15,526 nt of DNA from an uncultured Lachnospiraceae bacterium (GCA_910577445.1 CAJTMZ010000099.1:1-15526); one strand, 5' to 3'; counted from the stretch's first letter, positions 6,639 to 13,697 are shown. Numbers and translations: made by a program. The notes: a model not told the origin generated them from the letters alone.

Positions 6639-6667
6639 TTGACAAATCTTTTTGGCAGGTGCATAAT
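6639..6667 (+). promoter_or_regulatory. Strong sigma-A promoter of the amt-purF operon
   Basis: TTGACA (6639-6644, perfect), a 17-bp spacer and CATAAT (6662-6667, 5 of 6) predict a start at about 6673-6675, immediately before hairpin A of the leader. An imperfect inverted repeat, CTTTTTGgCA with TGCAAAAAG, spans the spacer and -10 and might be an operator, though it could be chance. Confidence 0.85.
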
Positions 6668-6677
6668 GCAAAAAGTG

Positions 6678-6695
6678 AAAGGCAACGGCGTCTTT
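6678..6695 (+). promoter_or_regulatory. Hairpin A, ANTAR-type hexaloop antiterminator
   Basis: AAAGGC (6678-6683) pairs with GTCTTT (6690-6695), including one G-U pair, leaving the hexaloop AACGGC (6684-6689). Loop position 1 is A and position 4 is G, the two bases conserved in ANTAR-bound hairpins. Its 3' arm is also the 5' arm of terminator 1 (6689-6714), so the two structures exclude each other. It starts within a few bases of the predicted transcript start, leaving no room for a conventional first hairpin upstream. Confidence 0.65.
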
Positions 6696-6721
6696 GAGTG
6701 TGTACTCAGAGACGTCTTTTT
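6689..6721 (+). terminator. Leader terminator 1 (amt-purF)
   Basis: CGTCTTTGAGT (6689-6699), a GTGT loop and ACTCAGAGACG (6704-6714) form an 11-bp stem with one G-U pair, followed by TCTTTTT (6715-6721). It lies in the untranslated leader about 130 nt before the amt start, so it can only act as an attenuator. Confidence 0.85.
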
Positions 6722-6765
6722 GTATGCAGGAAGCAGACCTTTCACATAAAATGAAATATTGACAA

Positions 6766-6783
6766 AGAGGCAAAGGAGTCTTT
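6766..6783 (+). promoter_or_regulatory. Hairpin B, second ANTAR-type hexaloop antiterminator
   Basis: AGAGGC (6766-6771) pairs with GTCTTT (6778-6783; four Watson-Crick and two G-U pairs) around the hexaloop AAAGGA (6772-6777), again A at position 1 and G at position 4. The 16-nt core 6768-6783 matches 6680-6695 of hairpin A at 14 of 16 positions, and both differences fall in the loop at positions 3 and 6. Its loop and 3' arm overlap the 5' arm of terminator 2. A weak hairpin with a 7-nt loop (TTTCA/TGAAA, 6740-6756) just upstream is the only candidate for an adjacent partner. Confidence 0.65.
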
Positions 6784-6815
6784 CATGTGTTATCACGGGA
6801 AGGCTCTCTTTTTTT
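6775..6815 (+). terminator. Leader terminator 2 (amt-purF)
   Basis: GAGTCTT-type arm 6775-6782 pairs with AAGGCTCT (6800-6807; mostly Watson-Crick with G-U pairs). The apical part closes as GTG-TTAT-CAC (6787-6796). Seven Ts follow at 6809-6815. It lies about 40 nt before the amt start codon, and its 5' arm is shared with hairpin B. Confidence 0.75.
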
Positions 6816-6855
6816 GCCGGAAGTCCCGGAAAATGAGAAATGGAGGATTATGAAA

Positions 6856-8607
6856 ATGGCAGCAGAGGAGATTATGGAAATTGTGGCGGAAAGCGTCACG
6901 AGCGAGGTGTTTGGCGTATGGTTCCTGATTGGAGCCGCGCTGGTATTCTTTATGCAGGCAGGCTTTGCCATGGTGGAAACCGGTTTTACCAGGGCAAAAA
7001 ACGCCGGCAATATCATCATGAAAAATTTAATGGATTTTTGTATCGGCACGGTAATGTTTGTTTTTCTGGGATTTTCCCTGATGATGTCCGAGGATTATCT
7101 TTTCGGTGTTATCGGGATTCCCAATTTAAATATTTTTTCGGATTTTAACGGCTTTATTCAGGGAAATGCGTCCAGCTTTGTTTTCAATCTGGTGTTCTGT
7201 GCGACGGCGGCGACTATTGTTTCGGGAGCCATGGCGGAGCGGACGAAATTTGCTTCCTATTGCATTTATTCCGCTGTGATTTCCCTGTTTGTCTATCCCG
7301 TGGAGGCAGGATGGGTGTGGAATTCCAATGGATGGCTTGTGCAGATGGGCTTTCATGACTTTGCCGGTTCTGCGGCGATTCATTCGGTAGGCGGAATCAC
7401 CGCCTTAATCGGAGCTATGATGGAGGGACCCCGTCTTGGAAAGTACATAAAGGATAAGGCGGGTAAGGTAAAAAAGGTAAATGCCATTCCGGGGCATTCT
7501 ATCACGCTGGGAGCTCTTGGATGCTTTATCCTTTGGTTCGGTTGGTACGGCTTTAACGGTGCCGCGGCCTGGAGCGGAAGCTCTCTTGCCTCCATCTTTC
7601 TGACCACCACCATAGCTCCGGCGGTCGCCACCTGTACGACTTTGATTTATACTTGGGTAAAAAACGGCAAGCCCGACGTTTCCATGTGTCTGAATGCGTC
7701 TCTGGCAGGACTTGTGGGAATTACGGCGGGGTGTGACGCTCTGGATGCTTTCGGTTCCATTATTGTGGGCGTTGTCTCCGGTATTCTGGTAGTGGCTGTG
7801 GTTGAGATTCTTGATTTGAAGCTTCATATTGACGACCCGGTAGGCGCAGTGGGCGTCCACCTTGCAAACGGCGTCTGGGGCACTCTGGCAGTTGGGCTTT
7901 TGGCAAATCCGCAGGCTCCGGCAGGGCTTGAAGGACTGCTGTATACAGGAAGCGTAAAGCTTCTCGGTGTGCAGAGCCTTGGAATTGCGGCGATTCTTGT
8001 CTGGACGGCTGTTCTTATGACAATCGTATTCCTTATCATAGATAAGACCATCGGCCTTCGGGTTTCAGCAGAGGAGGAAATCAGGGGACTTGACAGCACA
8101 GAGCACGGACTGCCCAGCGCTTACGCGGATTTTGCACCGGCAGTGGAAAGCCTGGATTACGGATTTGAGAAAGCGGAGGCTGTTATGGGCGAAATACCGG
8201 CGGCCGAAGCGGTTCCCGTGAAAAAGGTTCCGGCGTTTACGGAAGGGGCGCCGAAATTTACCAAAATAGAGATTGTCTGCAAAGAATCAAGATTTGAAAC
8301 CCTGAAAGGCGCGCTTATGAATATCGGCATCACCGGTATGACGGTTTCTCATGTGCTGGGGTGCGGAATCCAGAAAGGAAAGCCGGAGTATTACCGCGGC
8401 GTTCAGGTGGAGGCAAATCTTCTGCCCAAGATTCAGGTGGATATTGTGGTCAGCAAGGTGCCTGTACAGCATGTAATTGATGCAGCGAAAAAAGCCCTTT
8501 ACACAGGGCACATCGGAGACGGAAAAATTTTTGTCTATGATGTGGAAAATGTAGTGAAGGTGCGGACCGGAGAAGAGGGCTATAACGCCCTGCAGGATGT
8601 GGAATAA
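6856..8607 (+). CDS. amt: Ammonium transporter fused to a C-terminal PII (GlnK-like) domain
   Basis: Residues up to about 420 form an Amt/Mep/Rh channel with about eleven membrane helices: AGFAMVETGFTRAKN near the N-terminus, DFAGSAAIHSVGG with pore His176 and GVHLANGVWGT with pore His335. After a linker (about 420-465), residues from about 466 to the end (583) are a PII signalling domain: CGIQKGKPEYYRG, LLPKIQVDIVV and GDGKIFVYDVENVVKVRTGE. Free GlnK normally plugs Amt when nitrogen is plentiful; here gate and channel are one chain. The T-loop residue equivalent to E. coli Tyr51, the uridylylation site, is Val518 (RGVQV), so control by uridylylation is unlikely. GGAGG (6842-6846) is 9 nt from the ATG at 6856 but only 3 nt from the ATG at 6850, so I prefer 6856, giving 583 residues. 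The stop TAA overlaps the purF ATG by one base. Expression is predicted to depend on the leader terminators. Confidence 0.93.
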   Translation: MAAEEIMEIVAESVTSEVFGVWFLIGAALVFFMQAGFAMVETGFTRAKNAGNIIMKNLMDFCIGTVMFVFLGFSLMMSEDYLFGVIGIPNLNIFSDFNGFIQGNASSFVFNLVFCATAATIVSGAMAERTKFASYCIYSAVISLFVYPVEAGWVWNSNGWLVQMGFHDFAGSAAIHSVGGITALIGAMMEGPRLGKYIKDKAGKVKKVNAIPGHSITLGALGCFILWFGWYGFNGAAAWSGSSLASIFLTTTIAPAVATCTTLIYTWVKNGKPDVSMCLNASLAGLVGITAGCDALDAFGSIIVGVVSGILVVAVVEILDLKLHIDDPVGAVGVHLANGVWGTLAVGLLANPQAPAGLEGLLYTGSVKLLGVQSLGIAAILVWTAVLMTIVFLIIDKTIGLRVSAEEEIRGLDSTEHGLPSAYADFAPAVESLDYGFEKAEAVMGEIPAAEAVPVKKVPAFTEGAPKFTKIEIVCKESRFETLKGALMNIGITGMTVSHVLGCGIQKGKPEYYRGVQVEANLLPKIQVDIVVSKVPVQHVIDAAKKALYTGHIGDGKIFVYDVENVVKVRTGEEGYNALQDVE

Positions 8608-10106
8608 TGAGTATTCATGAAGAATGCGGCGTGTTTGGTATTATAAACAAAAATCCTTTTGATGCGGCAGGGGCGGCTTATTACGGGCTGTACGCCCTGC
8701 AGCACCGGGGGCAGGAGAGCTGCGGAATTGTGGTGAACGATGACGGCGTGTTTTCCTCCTATAAGGATTTGGGGCTGGTCAGCGAGGTGTTTTCCGCGGA
8801 TACGCTTGCCCGCCTGCCGGAAGGAAATATGGCGGTGGGACATGTGCGGTACGGAACCACCGGCGGCAACAGCCGCAATAACTGCCAGCCCATAGAGGTC
8901 AATCATCAGAAAGGGAAAATGGCTCTTGCCCATAACGGAAATATCAGCAATGCGGCCCGGCTTCGAAATGAACTGGAGCTGGCGGGCGCTATTTTCCATA
9001 CCACCAGCGATACGGAAATTATCGCCTATATTGTGACAAGGCAGCGGCTCCGTGCCGCTTCCATAGAGGACGCTGTAAGCCTCGCCATGGATTATCTGGA
9101 AGGCGCTTATTCGCTGGTGCTGATGTCGGCGCAGAAGCTGATTTGTGTGCGCGACCCCCACGGCTTTCGTCCGCTGTGCTATGGAAAGACAGCGGACGGC
9201 TGTTATGCGGCGGCCTCCGAGAGCTGTGCTTTAAAGGCCATAGGAGCCGAGTTTATCCGGGATTTGGAGCCGGGGGAAATTCTGGTGTTTGACGGGGAAA
9301 GGGTGATTTCCCGGAAAGAGCACTGCGGGAAAAAGGAGAAAAAGCTCTGTATTTTTGAGTATATCTATTTTGCAAGGCCGGATTCAGTGATAGACGGAAC
9401 CTCCGTTCATAAAGCAAGGCTCCGGGCCGGGGAAATTCTTGCCGGAGCCTGCCCGGCGCAGGCGGATATTGTGGTGGGCGTACCGGATTCGGGTCTGGAT
9501 GCAGCGCTGGGATTTGGCAGGGCTTCGGGTATCCCTTACGGAATCGGACTGATTAAAAACAGGTATATCGGCAGAACCTTTATTTCCCCGGGGCAGAGCG
9601 CAAGGCTTGACCAGGTACGGATTAAGCTGAGCGCGGTTGAGGAAAGTATCAGAGGAAAGCGGGTGGTGCTGGTGGATGATTCCATTGTAAGGGGAACCAC
9701 CAGCGGACGGATTGTAAGGCTTCTTCGGGAGGCCGGAGCAAGGGAAATTCACATGCGAATCTCCTCGCCACCCTTTTTACATCCCTGTTACTACGGAACG
9801 GATATTGATTCCCCGGAACATCTGATTGCCTGCAGCCACAGCGTGGAGGAGACGGCGCAGATAATCGGGGCGGACAGCCTTGGTTATCTGCCGGTGTCCG
9901 GTCTGGGGGAACTGATTCGTGAGACGGAGGCATCCGTATCCGGCGCAGGCGGCGGAAAGGAAAGCGCGGACAGAGGCAGGGGAGTTGACGGTCATGACTG
10001 CGCCGGTTACTGCTGCGCCTGCTTTGACGGCAATTATCCCACGGCAGTTCCTTCCGATACAAGAAAAGACAGATTTGAACGGAAACTTTCAGAGAAAAAG
10101 CTTTAA
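8607..10106 (+). CDS. purF: Amidophosphoribosyltransferase PurF
   Basis: This 499-residue enzyme starts purine synthesis by using glutamine amide nitrogen and PRPP to make phosphoribosylamine. A six-residue propeptide (MSIHEE) precedes the Ntn nucleophile Cys7 (CGVFGI), which must be exposed by processing. The glutaminase domain shows LQHRGQESCGI, VGHVRYGTTG and ALAHNGNISN. The phosphoribosyltransferase half has the PRPP loop VVLVDDSIVRGTTS (about 352-365). Four cysteines at the positions known to hold the Fe-S cluster in the Bacillus subtilis enzyme are present: Cys248 (LCIFEYIYF), Cys394 (HPCYYG), and Cys469/Cys472 (YCCACF). Between GLGELI and the CxxC there is a Gly/Ala-rich insertion of about 25 residues, and the tail is Lys/Arg-rich. 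The ATG overlaps the amt stop (TAATG), so translation is probably coupled. The 3' end overlaps the convergent kinase gene by 18 bp. Placement with amt suggests nitrogen-dependent expression. Confidence 0.95.
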   Translation: MSIHEECGVFGIINKNPFDAAGAAYYGLYALQHRGQESCGIVVNDDGVFSSYKDLGLVSEVFSADTLARLPEGNMAVGHVRYGTTGGNSRNNCQPIEVNHQKGKMALAHNGNISNAARLRNELELAGAIFHTTSDTEIIAYIVTRQRLRAASIEDAVSLAMDYLEGAYSLVLMSAQKLICVRDPHGFRPLCYGKTADGCYAAASESCALKAIGAEFIRDLEPGEILVFDGERVISRKEHCGKKEKKLCIFEYIYFARPDSVIDGTSVHKARLRAGEILAGACPAQADIVVGVPDSGLDAALGFGRASGIPYGIGLIKNRYIGRTFISPGQSARLDQVRIKLSAVEESIRGKRVVLVDDSIVRGTTSGRIVRLLREAGAREIHMRISSPPFLHPCYYGTDIDSPEHLIACSHSVEETAQIIGADSLGYLPVSGLGELIRETEASVSGAGGGKESADRGRGVDGHDCAGYCCACFDGNYPTAVPSDTRKDRFERKLSEKKL

Positions 10107-11909
10107 AGGCAGTATAATGGTCACGCTTGTTCCAATTCCCGGCGTGCTGTCATACTGGAGGCCGTAGGGCGCGCCGTAAGTAAGTTTGATTCGTTCATGG
10201 ATATTCCAGACGCCATATCCGTGACCGTTTAAGTGGTTTCTCCTGTTGAAAATATGGAGAAGCCGCTCCTTTGTCATGCCCACGCCGTCGTCGGTGACGG
10301 TGATATAAAGCTTATCCTCTTCTTTTGCCGCGTCCAGAAAAATGGTTCCGCTCTCTGATTCCTTTTCCCGTATACCGTGGGTGATGGCGTTTTCAATCAG
10401 AGGCTGTAAGGTGACCTTTATAATCTGATAAGGGTACAGGGACAACGGCACATTGTTCTGCAGGGCAATGCTGTTGTTGAAGCGGAGATTCTGGATATCA
10501 ATATAAGCTTCTATATGCCGGATTTCGTCCTCAAGGGTTACGATGGGCTCCCCGTTTCCGAGACTCAGTTTGTAAAAAGCGCCCAGCTCGCTGGCAGCCG
10601 TGGAAACCTCAGGCGCCTGATTGCGGATTCCCATCCAGTAAATCATATCCAGGGTGTTGTAAAGAAAGTGGGGATTGATTTGGGACTGCAGTACCTGTAG
10701 CTCCAAATCCTTGATAGCGACACCCTGCTCATATTGTTCTTTCATCAGCTTTTGGATTTGCACCTGCATATGGTAAAAGCTGTCGGTCAAATCGCCAATC
10801 TCGTCGTTTCCATTGTCAATTTTTTTCGGAATGATAATACCGTGACTGAAATCCGACATCTGCTTTTTTAACAGGACAATCCGGGAAGTCAGGGAACGGC
10901 TTGTCATGTAGATAACGGGCATACAGAACAGCAAAACCACGAAAACCAGCAGAATCATCTGATGAAGAAGCTGCCTGCTGCCAGCCAGCAAATCCGCAGA
11001 GGGAATCATAATGGCCAGCGTCCAGTCGCTCTTGTCAATGGCGCGCAGGCCAACCAGGTAGGAGCTGCCGTCGCACTGGATTTCCTTTAAGCTGCCTCTG
11101 GCGGCAAGATGATATTCTTCCGCCATTTCTTTTGCCTTTTTGGGCGTAAAAAAGGGCAGGCAGGAATCATTCTGCACGATAACCTCTCCATGGGAATTAA
11201 ATAAAAGCACGGAGGTGTTTTCGGTGGAGCCTGCCTGATTTAAAATTTGGGAGAAAGTGGATTCCGGTATTGTGGAAATGATATAGCCCAGATATTTTTT
11301 CATGTTATTGAGCGCGGCGATGCGGCTGACCATAAGGATAGCGGGTTTATCCGTATCGTCGTCAAAAAAGGAACTGGGAAGCCACACATAGTTTCCCGGC
11401 GCCTTTGCTATTCGGTCGTACCACTGCTTTTTGCGCTCGTCGGGAAGCTTTTGAAAACGCTCGGTAGCTTCAAAGGACAATTCCCCCGAGGTGGCGTAAA
11501 GACGGATTTTGGAAATATCATTGGAGGTATAGGAACCGTAGAGAATTTCCTTGATACCCCGGCTGGTCTGGATATTCCAGTTGGCAACGCTGTGGCTGTA
11601 GTAATTTTCCCCGTCAATGAGCGCCTGTTTTATGGTGTCGCTGTAGGTGATGACATTGATAATCCCGTTGATTTCCTGCACCCGGTACTGGATATAAGAA
11701 GCGGTCTGGTTTAAAGTGTTTGTACCCGAATAAACGCCGGAATCAAGTTCTCTTTGCGTCATACGGTAGCTGTTGACAAGGATAACCAGAAGAAGCAGCG
11801 CCGTGATGAGAAAAAAGTAAGACAAAAATACTTTATAAACAAAGTGCCTGCGAAGCCTTGTAAAAAACGTGGTTGGAATCTGCAGAAATTTTTTCAATAA
11901 TTTCATCAT
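10089..11909 (-). CDS. YesM-type sensor histidine kinase
   Basis: The 606-residue membrane protein has a first transmembrane helix at about 27-46, an extracytoplasmic sensor region to about 312 (dCache-like by size and position), a second helix at about 316-337 (LLVFVVLLFCMPVIYM), a HAMP-like linker, and a His_kinase domain of the LytS/YesM type with phosphorylated His414 in LQSQINPHFLYNTLDMIYW. The C-terminal ATPase domain shows QPLIENAITHGI (N box), DDGVGM (G1) and GYGVWNIHERI. Such kinases sense extracellular sugars or related ligands and phosphorylate YesN-type regulators. The gene lies 36 nt after its regulator on the same strand. The start chosen is the first of two ATGs (11909), with AAAGGA 6 nt upstream. 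Its stop lies inside the 3' end of the convergent purF (18-bp overlap). The ligand is unknown; the neighbouring aldolase suggests a sugar acid. Confidence 0.92.
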   Translation of the reverse strand: MMKLLKKFLQIPTTFFTRLRRHFVYKVFLSYFFLITALLLLVILVNSYRMTQRELDSGVYSGTNTLNQTASYIQYRVQEINGIINVITYSDTIKQALIDGENYYSHSVANWNIQTSRGIKEILYGSYTSNDISKIRLYATSGELSFEATERFQKLPDERKKQWYDRIAKAPGNYVWLPSSFFDDDTDKPAILMVSRIAALNNMKKYLGYIISTIPESTFSQILNQAGSTENTSVLLFNSHGEVIVQNDSCLPFFTPKKAKEMAEEYHLAARGSLKEIQCDGSSYLVGLRAIDKSDWTLAIMIPSADLLAGSRQLLHQMILLVFVVLLFCMPVIYMTSRSLTSRIVLLKKQMSDFSHGIIIPKKIDNGNDEIGDLTDSFYHMQVQIQKLMKEQYEQGVAIKDLELQVLQSQINPHFLYNTLDMIYWMGIRNQAPEVSTAASELGAFYKLSLGNGEPIVTLEDEIRHIEAYIDIQNLRFNNSIALQNNVPLSLYPYQIIKVTLQPLIENAITHGIREKESESGTIFLDAAKEEDKLYITVTDDGVGMTKERLLHIFNRRNHLNGHGYGVWNIHERIKLTYGAPYGLQYDSTPGIGTSVTIILPLKLFL

Positions 11910-11926
11910 AATCGTTCCTTTATGCT

Positions 11927-11952
11927 TTATAGCTATGCCTTATGGCTATGCC
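11927..11952. repeat. 13-bp tandem repeat spanning the response regulator stop codon
   Basis: TTATAGCTATGCC (11927-11939) and TTATGGCTATGCC (11940-11952) are adjacent copies differing at one base. The second copy contains the regulator's stop codon (11946-11948 on the minus strand). It looks like a small replication-slippage duplication in the short gap before the kinase gene. Confidence 0.8.
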
Positions 11953-13457
11953 TCCCGGCGATACTGGGAAGGCGTCATATGGCAAATCTTTTTAAATAAG
12001 ATATTCAGATAGTTGGCATCGGGAATGCCAATCTGCCGGCTGATTTCATATAGCTTTAAATTGGTGTTTTTCAGCAGATATCTGGCCTTGTCAATCCGCA
12101 CTTTCACAATAAAATCGTTAACTGTCATGCCGCAGTTTTTCTTGAACAGGGTGCAGAAATAATTCTGCGAAAGTTCCACCTGGTCGGCTATCATTTTAAT
12201 AGACAACTTTTCGTCTCCGTAATACTGATAGATATAATTTATGGCCTGCCGGATTTTGGGCTCATAATCCTCATGGCCGGAGGGCAGCAGGCTTTCGGAT
12301 ATCTGTCTGTCTATATCCTGCCGAAGCCGGGGAAGGGACTGACTGCGAAAATCATCCAGGGAGTAAACCGGCGTGCCGGGATTTTTCTGCATAATGAACA
12401 GATAAAGCTCATACAATTTTTGACTAATATAGTCAATATTGGTAAAGCGCTCTGACGCAACAGAGCCTAAAAGCGCGGCATAACGTTCCGGCGATAGCTG
12501 CTTTTCGGAAAAAAGAGAAGCGGGAGCCGGTTTATGGACAAATTCAGAGGAAAGCAGCGTCAGTCTGGGACGGTCTTCGTAAAAACAGATACAGGACATT
12601 TCGCAGACGGCAGAGTGATAGCTGGCTGCAAGGTTTTTAAAGGAAGGGACAGGCGGGCCGGCAACAACAGTGCTTTCCCTCTCATACTCCTGTTTTATCC
12701 ATTGCTGCAGTTTTTGGGCGGCGTCTCTTATACGTCCCGGGGACTTCGTCATTACAAGAAAAAAGATGCATAAATGTTCCATAATACCGGAAAAATATTC
12801 TGAGTCGGAAAAAATACCTTTCCTCTTCCAGTATTCACGGATATTGAAGCAGTCCGCGTAAGGATAAGAAGGAAAATTCGGGAAATCGATATGCAGACAT
12901 ACTGCATAGCAGGTACCGCTTTCCGGCCAGGTAAAATAAGAAGGAACAAAGTCCTCGTGAAATTTAATCCAGTCTGTCTGTTTCTGAATCAGTATCAGGG
13001 CAACTCTGTCCTTCACAATATCCTCCGCCCGTCCAAGGTTCCGGGTACGCAGCATATCCAGTTGGCATTTTTCTCTTTCAAGGTTAATTGCCTCTGCGGT
13101 CTTTGCCACGGCAAGGCTGACGTTGTCAGGGGTGGCCGGTTTGTCGATATATGCGTCCACCTTTAATGTGATTGCCGATTTCAGATATTCTTTTTCCGCA
13201 TAGCCGCTGATAAATAAAATATGGCAGGAGGGAAAGTGCTTTCTGATTTCGTGGGCAAGCTCGATGCCGGACATATGCGGCATACGGATATCCGTAAGAA
13301 GAATGTCAGGTTCAAATTCAGAGGCAATTTTAAGCGCCTGTATTCCGTTGGAGGCGGCTTTGATATGGGTAATCCCCAGATTGCCCCATTCAACATAGTG
13401 TAAAAGCCCCTCTCTGGTCAAATCTTCGTCGTCAACCAGCAAAAGTCTGATTTCCAT
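11946..13457 (-). CDS. YesN-type response regulator with AraC DNA-binding domain
   Basis: The 503-residue protein begins with a canonical receiver (residues 1-120: LLLVDDE acid pocket at 5-11, phospho-accepting Asp56 in DILLTDIRMP, ISGYAE, and Lys in YIDKPA). A long variable middle region (about 130-395) has no recognised domain. It ends in an AraC/XylS double helix-turn-helix (about 400-503: KIRQAINYIYQYYGDEKLSI, LSQNYFCTLFKKNCG, IGIPDANYLNILFKKICHMTPSQYRREA). It is the partner of the YesM-type kinase 36 nt downstream. Start ATG 13457 has GGAGG 8 nt upstream. It is transcribed divergently from the aldolase/PAL-like genes across 267 bp, so these are its most likely targets, probably activated when the kinase senses its ligand. 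Regulators of this class usually bind direct repeats, and one pair occurs at 13503-13522. Confidence 0.93.
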   Translation of the reverse strand: MEIRLLLVDDEDLTREGLLHYVEWGNLGITHIKAASNGIQALKIASEFEPDILLTDIRMPHMSGIELAHEIRKHFPSCHILFISGYAEKEYLKSAITLKVDAYIDKPATPDNVSLAVAKTAEAINLEREKCQLDMLRTRNLGRAEDIVKDRVALILIQKQTDWIKFHEDFVPSYFTWPESGTCYAVCLHIDFPNFPSYPYADCFNIREYWKRKGIFSDSEYFSGIMEHLCIFFLVMTKSPGRIRDAAQKLQQWIKQEYERESTVVAGPPVPSFKNLAASYHSAVCEMSCICFYEDRPRLTLLSSEFVHKPAPASLFSEKQLSPERYAALLGSVASERFTNIDYISQKLYELYLFIMQKNPGTPVYSLDDFRSQSLPRLRQDIDRQISESLLPSGHEDYEPKIRQAINYIYQYYGDEKLSIKMIADQVELSQNYFCTLFKKNCGMTVNDFIVKVRIDKARYLLKNTNLKLYEISRQIGIPDANYLNILFKKICHMTPSQYRREA

Positions 13458-13502
13458 AACGGCACCTCCGCAGACAGCCGATATATACTGCCAATTTGTA
13501 AT

Positions 13503-13522
13503 GAAGCGCTATAAGGAAGCGC
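13503..13522. repeat. Direct repeat GAAGCGC x2, candidate AraC-type operator
   Basis: GAAGCGC occurs at 13503-13509 and 13516-13522, a 13-bp period, in the leader of the response regulator gene. AraC-family proteins often bind direct repeats, so this may be an autoregulatory site, but the spacing is shorter than two helical turns and the support is only positional. Confidence 0.35.
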
Positions 13523-13543
13523 ATCTTATTTAGTGACAAGCGT

Positions 13544-13572
13544 ATTTTATCAGTTAATCATAATAAAGACAA
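13544..13572 (-). promoter_or_regulatory. Candidate promoter of the response regulator-kinase operon
   Basis: On the minus strand TTGTCT (13572-13567) and TAAAAT (13549-13544, 5 of 6) are 17 bp apart, giving a start near 13537 and an 80-nt leader containing the GAAGCGC repeat pair. Confidence 0.5.
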
Positions 13573-13644
13573 TAATACACAAAACAAGTCGTAAGATATT
13601 AAAGAATTTAGTAGTTTTGTTATATTTTGTGAGATAAATTGAGT

Positions 13645-13653
13645 TGCTATACT
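13645..13653 (+). promoter_or_regulatory. Candidate extended -10 promoter of the aldolase/PAL-like operon
   Basis: TG-C-TATACT forms an extended -10 element with no good -35 at 17 bp, which would fit a promoter needing the adjacent AraC-type activator. A TATAAT also occurs at 13700-13705, but transcription from it would start inside the ribosome site, so it is less likely. Confidence 0.45.
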
Positions 13654-13672
13654 GAAAATATCAAAAAATCAA

Positions 13673-13697
13673 GACAATTTGGCATTACGGAATTGTC
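13673..13697. promoter_or_regulatory. Inverted repeat GACAATT-N11-AATTGTC ahead of the aldolase gene
   Basis: Perfect 7-bp arms at 13673-13679 and 13691-13697 are separated by 11 bp, a centre-to-centre distance near 18 bp that suits a dimeric DNA-binding protein. It lies just downstream of the predicted start and 14 nt before the ribosome site GGAAGGAGG, so it could be a repressor operator or an mRNA hairpin. Confidence 0.45.

Larger units (their letters stand above)
6482..6855. promoter_or_regulatory. Divergent nitrogen control region between glnA and amt-purF
   Basis: This 374-bp gene-free stretch holds, from left to right: a duplicated ribosome site for glnA (6487-6506), the glnA promoter on the minus strand (6563-6589), a short dyad ATGGA-TT-TCCAT followed by seven Ts on the plus strand (about 6607-6627), the amt promoter (6639-6667), and a plus-strand leader of about 180 nt containing two hexaloop hairpins, each overlapping a terminator (6678-6721 and 6766-6815), then the amt ribosome site GGAGG (6842-6846). 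A perfect 8-base complement, GTGAAAGG (6675-6682) with CCTTTCAC (6738-6745), could also close a helix around terminator 1. The glnA side shows no clear terminator in its leader. Confidence 0.8.

Noticed and set aside
6722..6756. Small hairpins with loops AGGAA and CATAAAA as the missing first ANTAR hairpin
   Set aside because: Loops are 5 and 7 nt and lack the A1/G4 hexaloop pattern, so I did not annotate them as ANTAR sites.
6787..6849. GTG start for amt at 6787
   Set aside because: It lies in the arm and loop of terminator 2 and lacks a matching ribosome site; ATG 6856 (or 6850) follows GGAGG.
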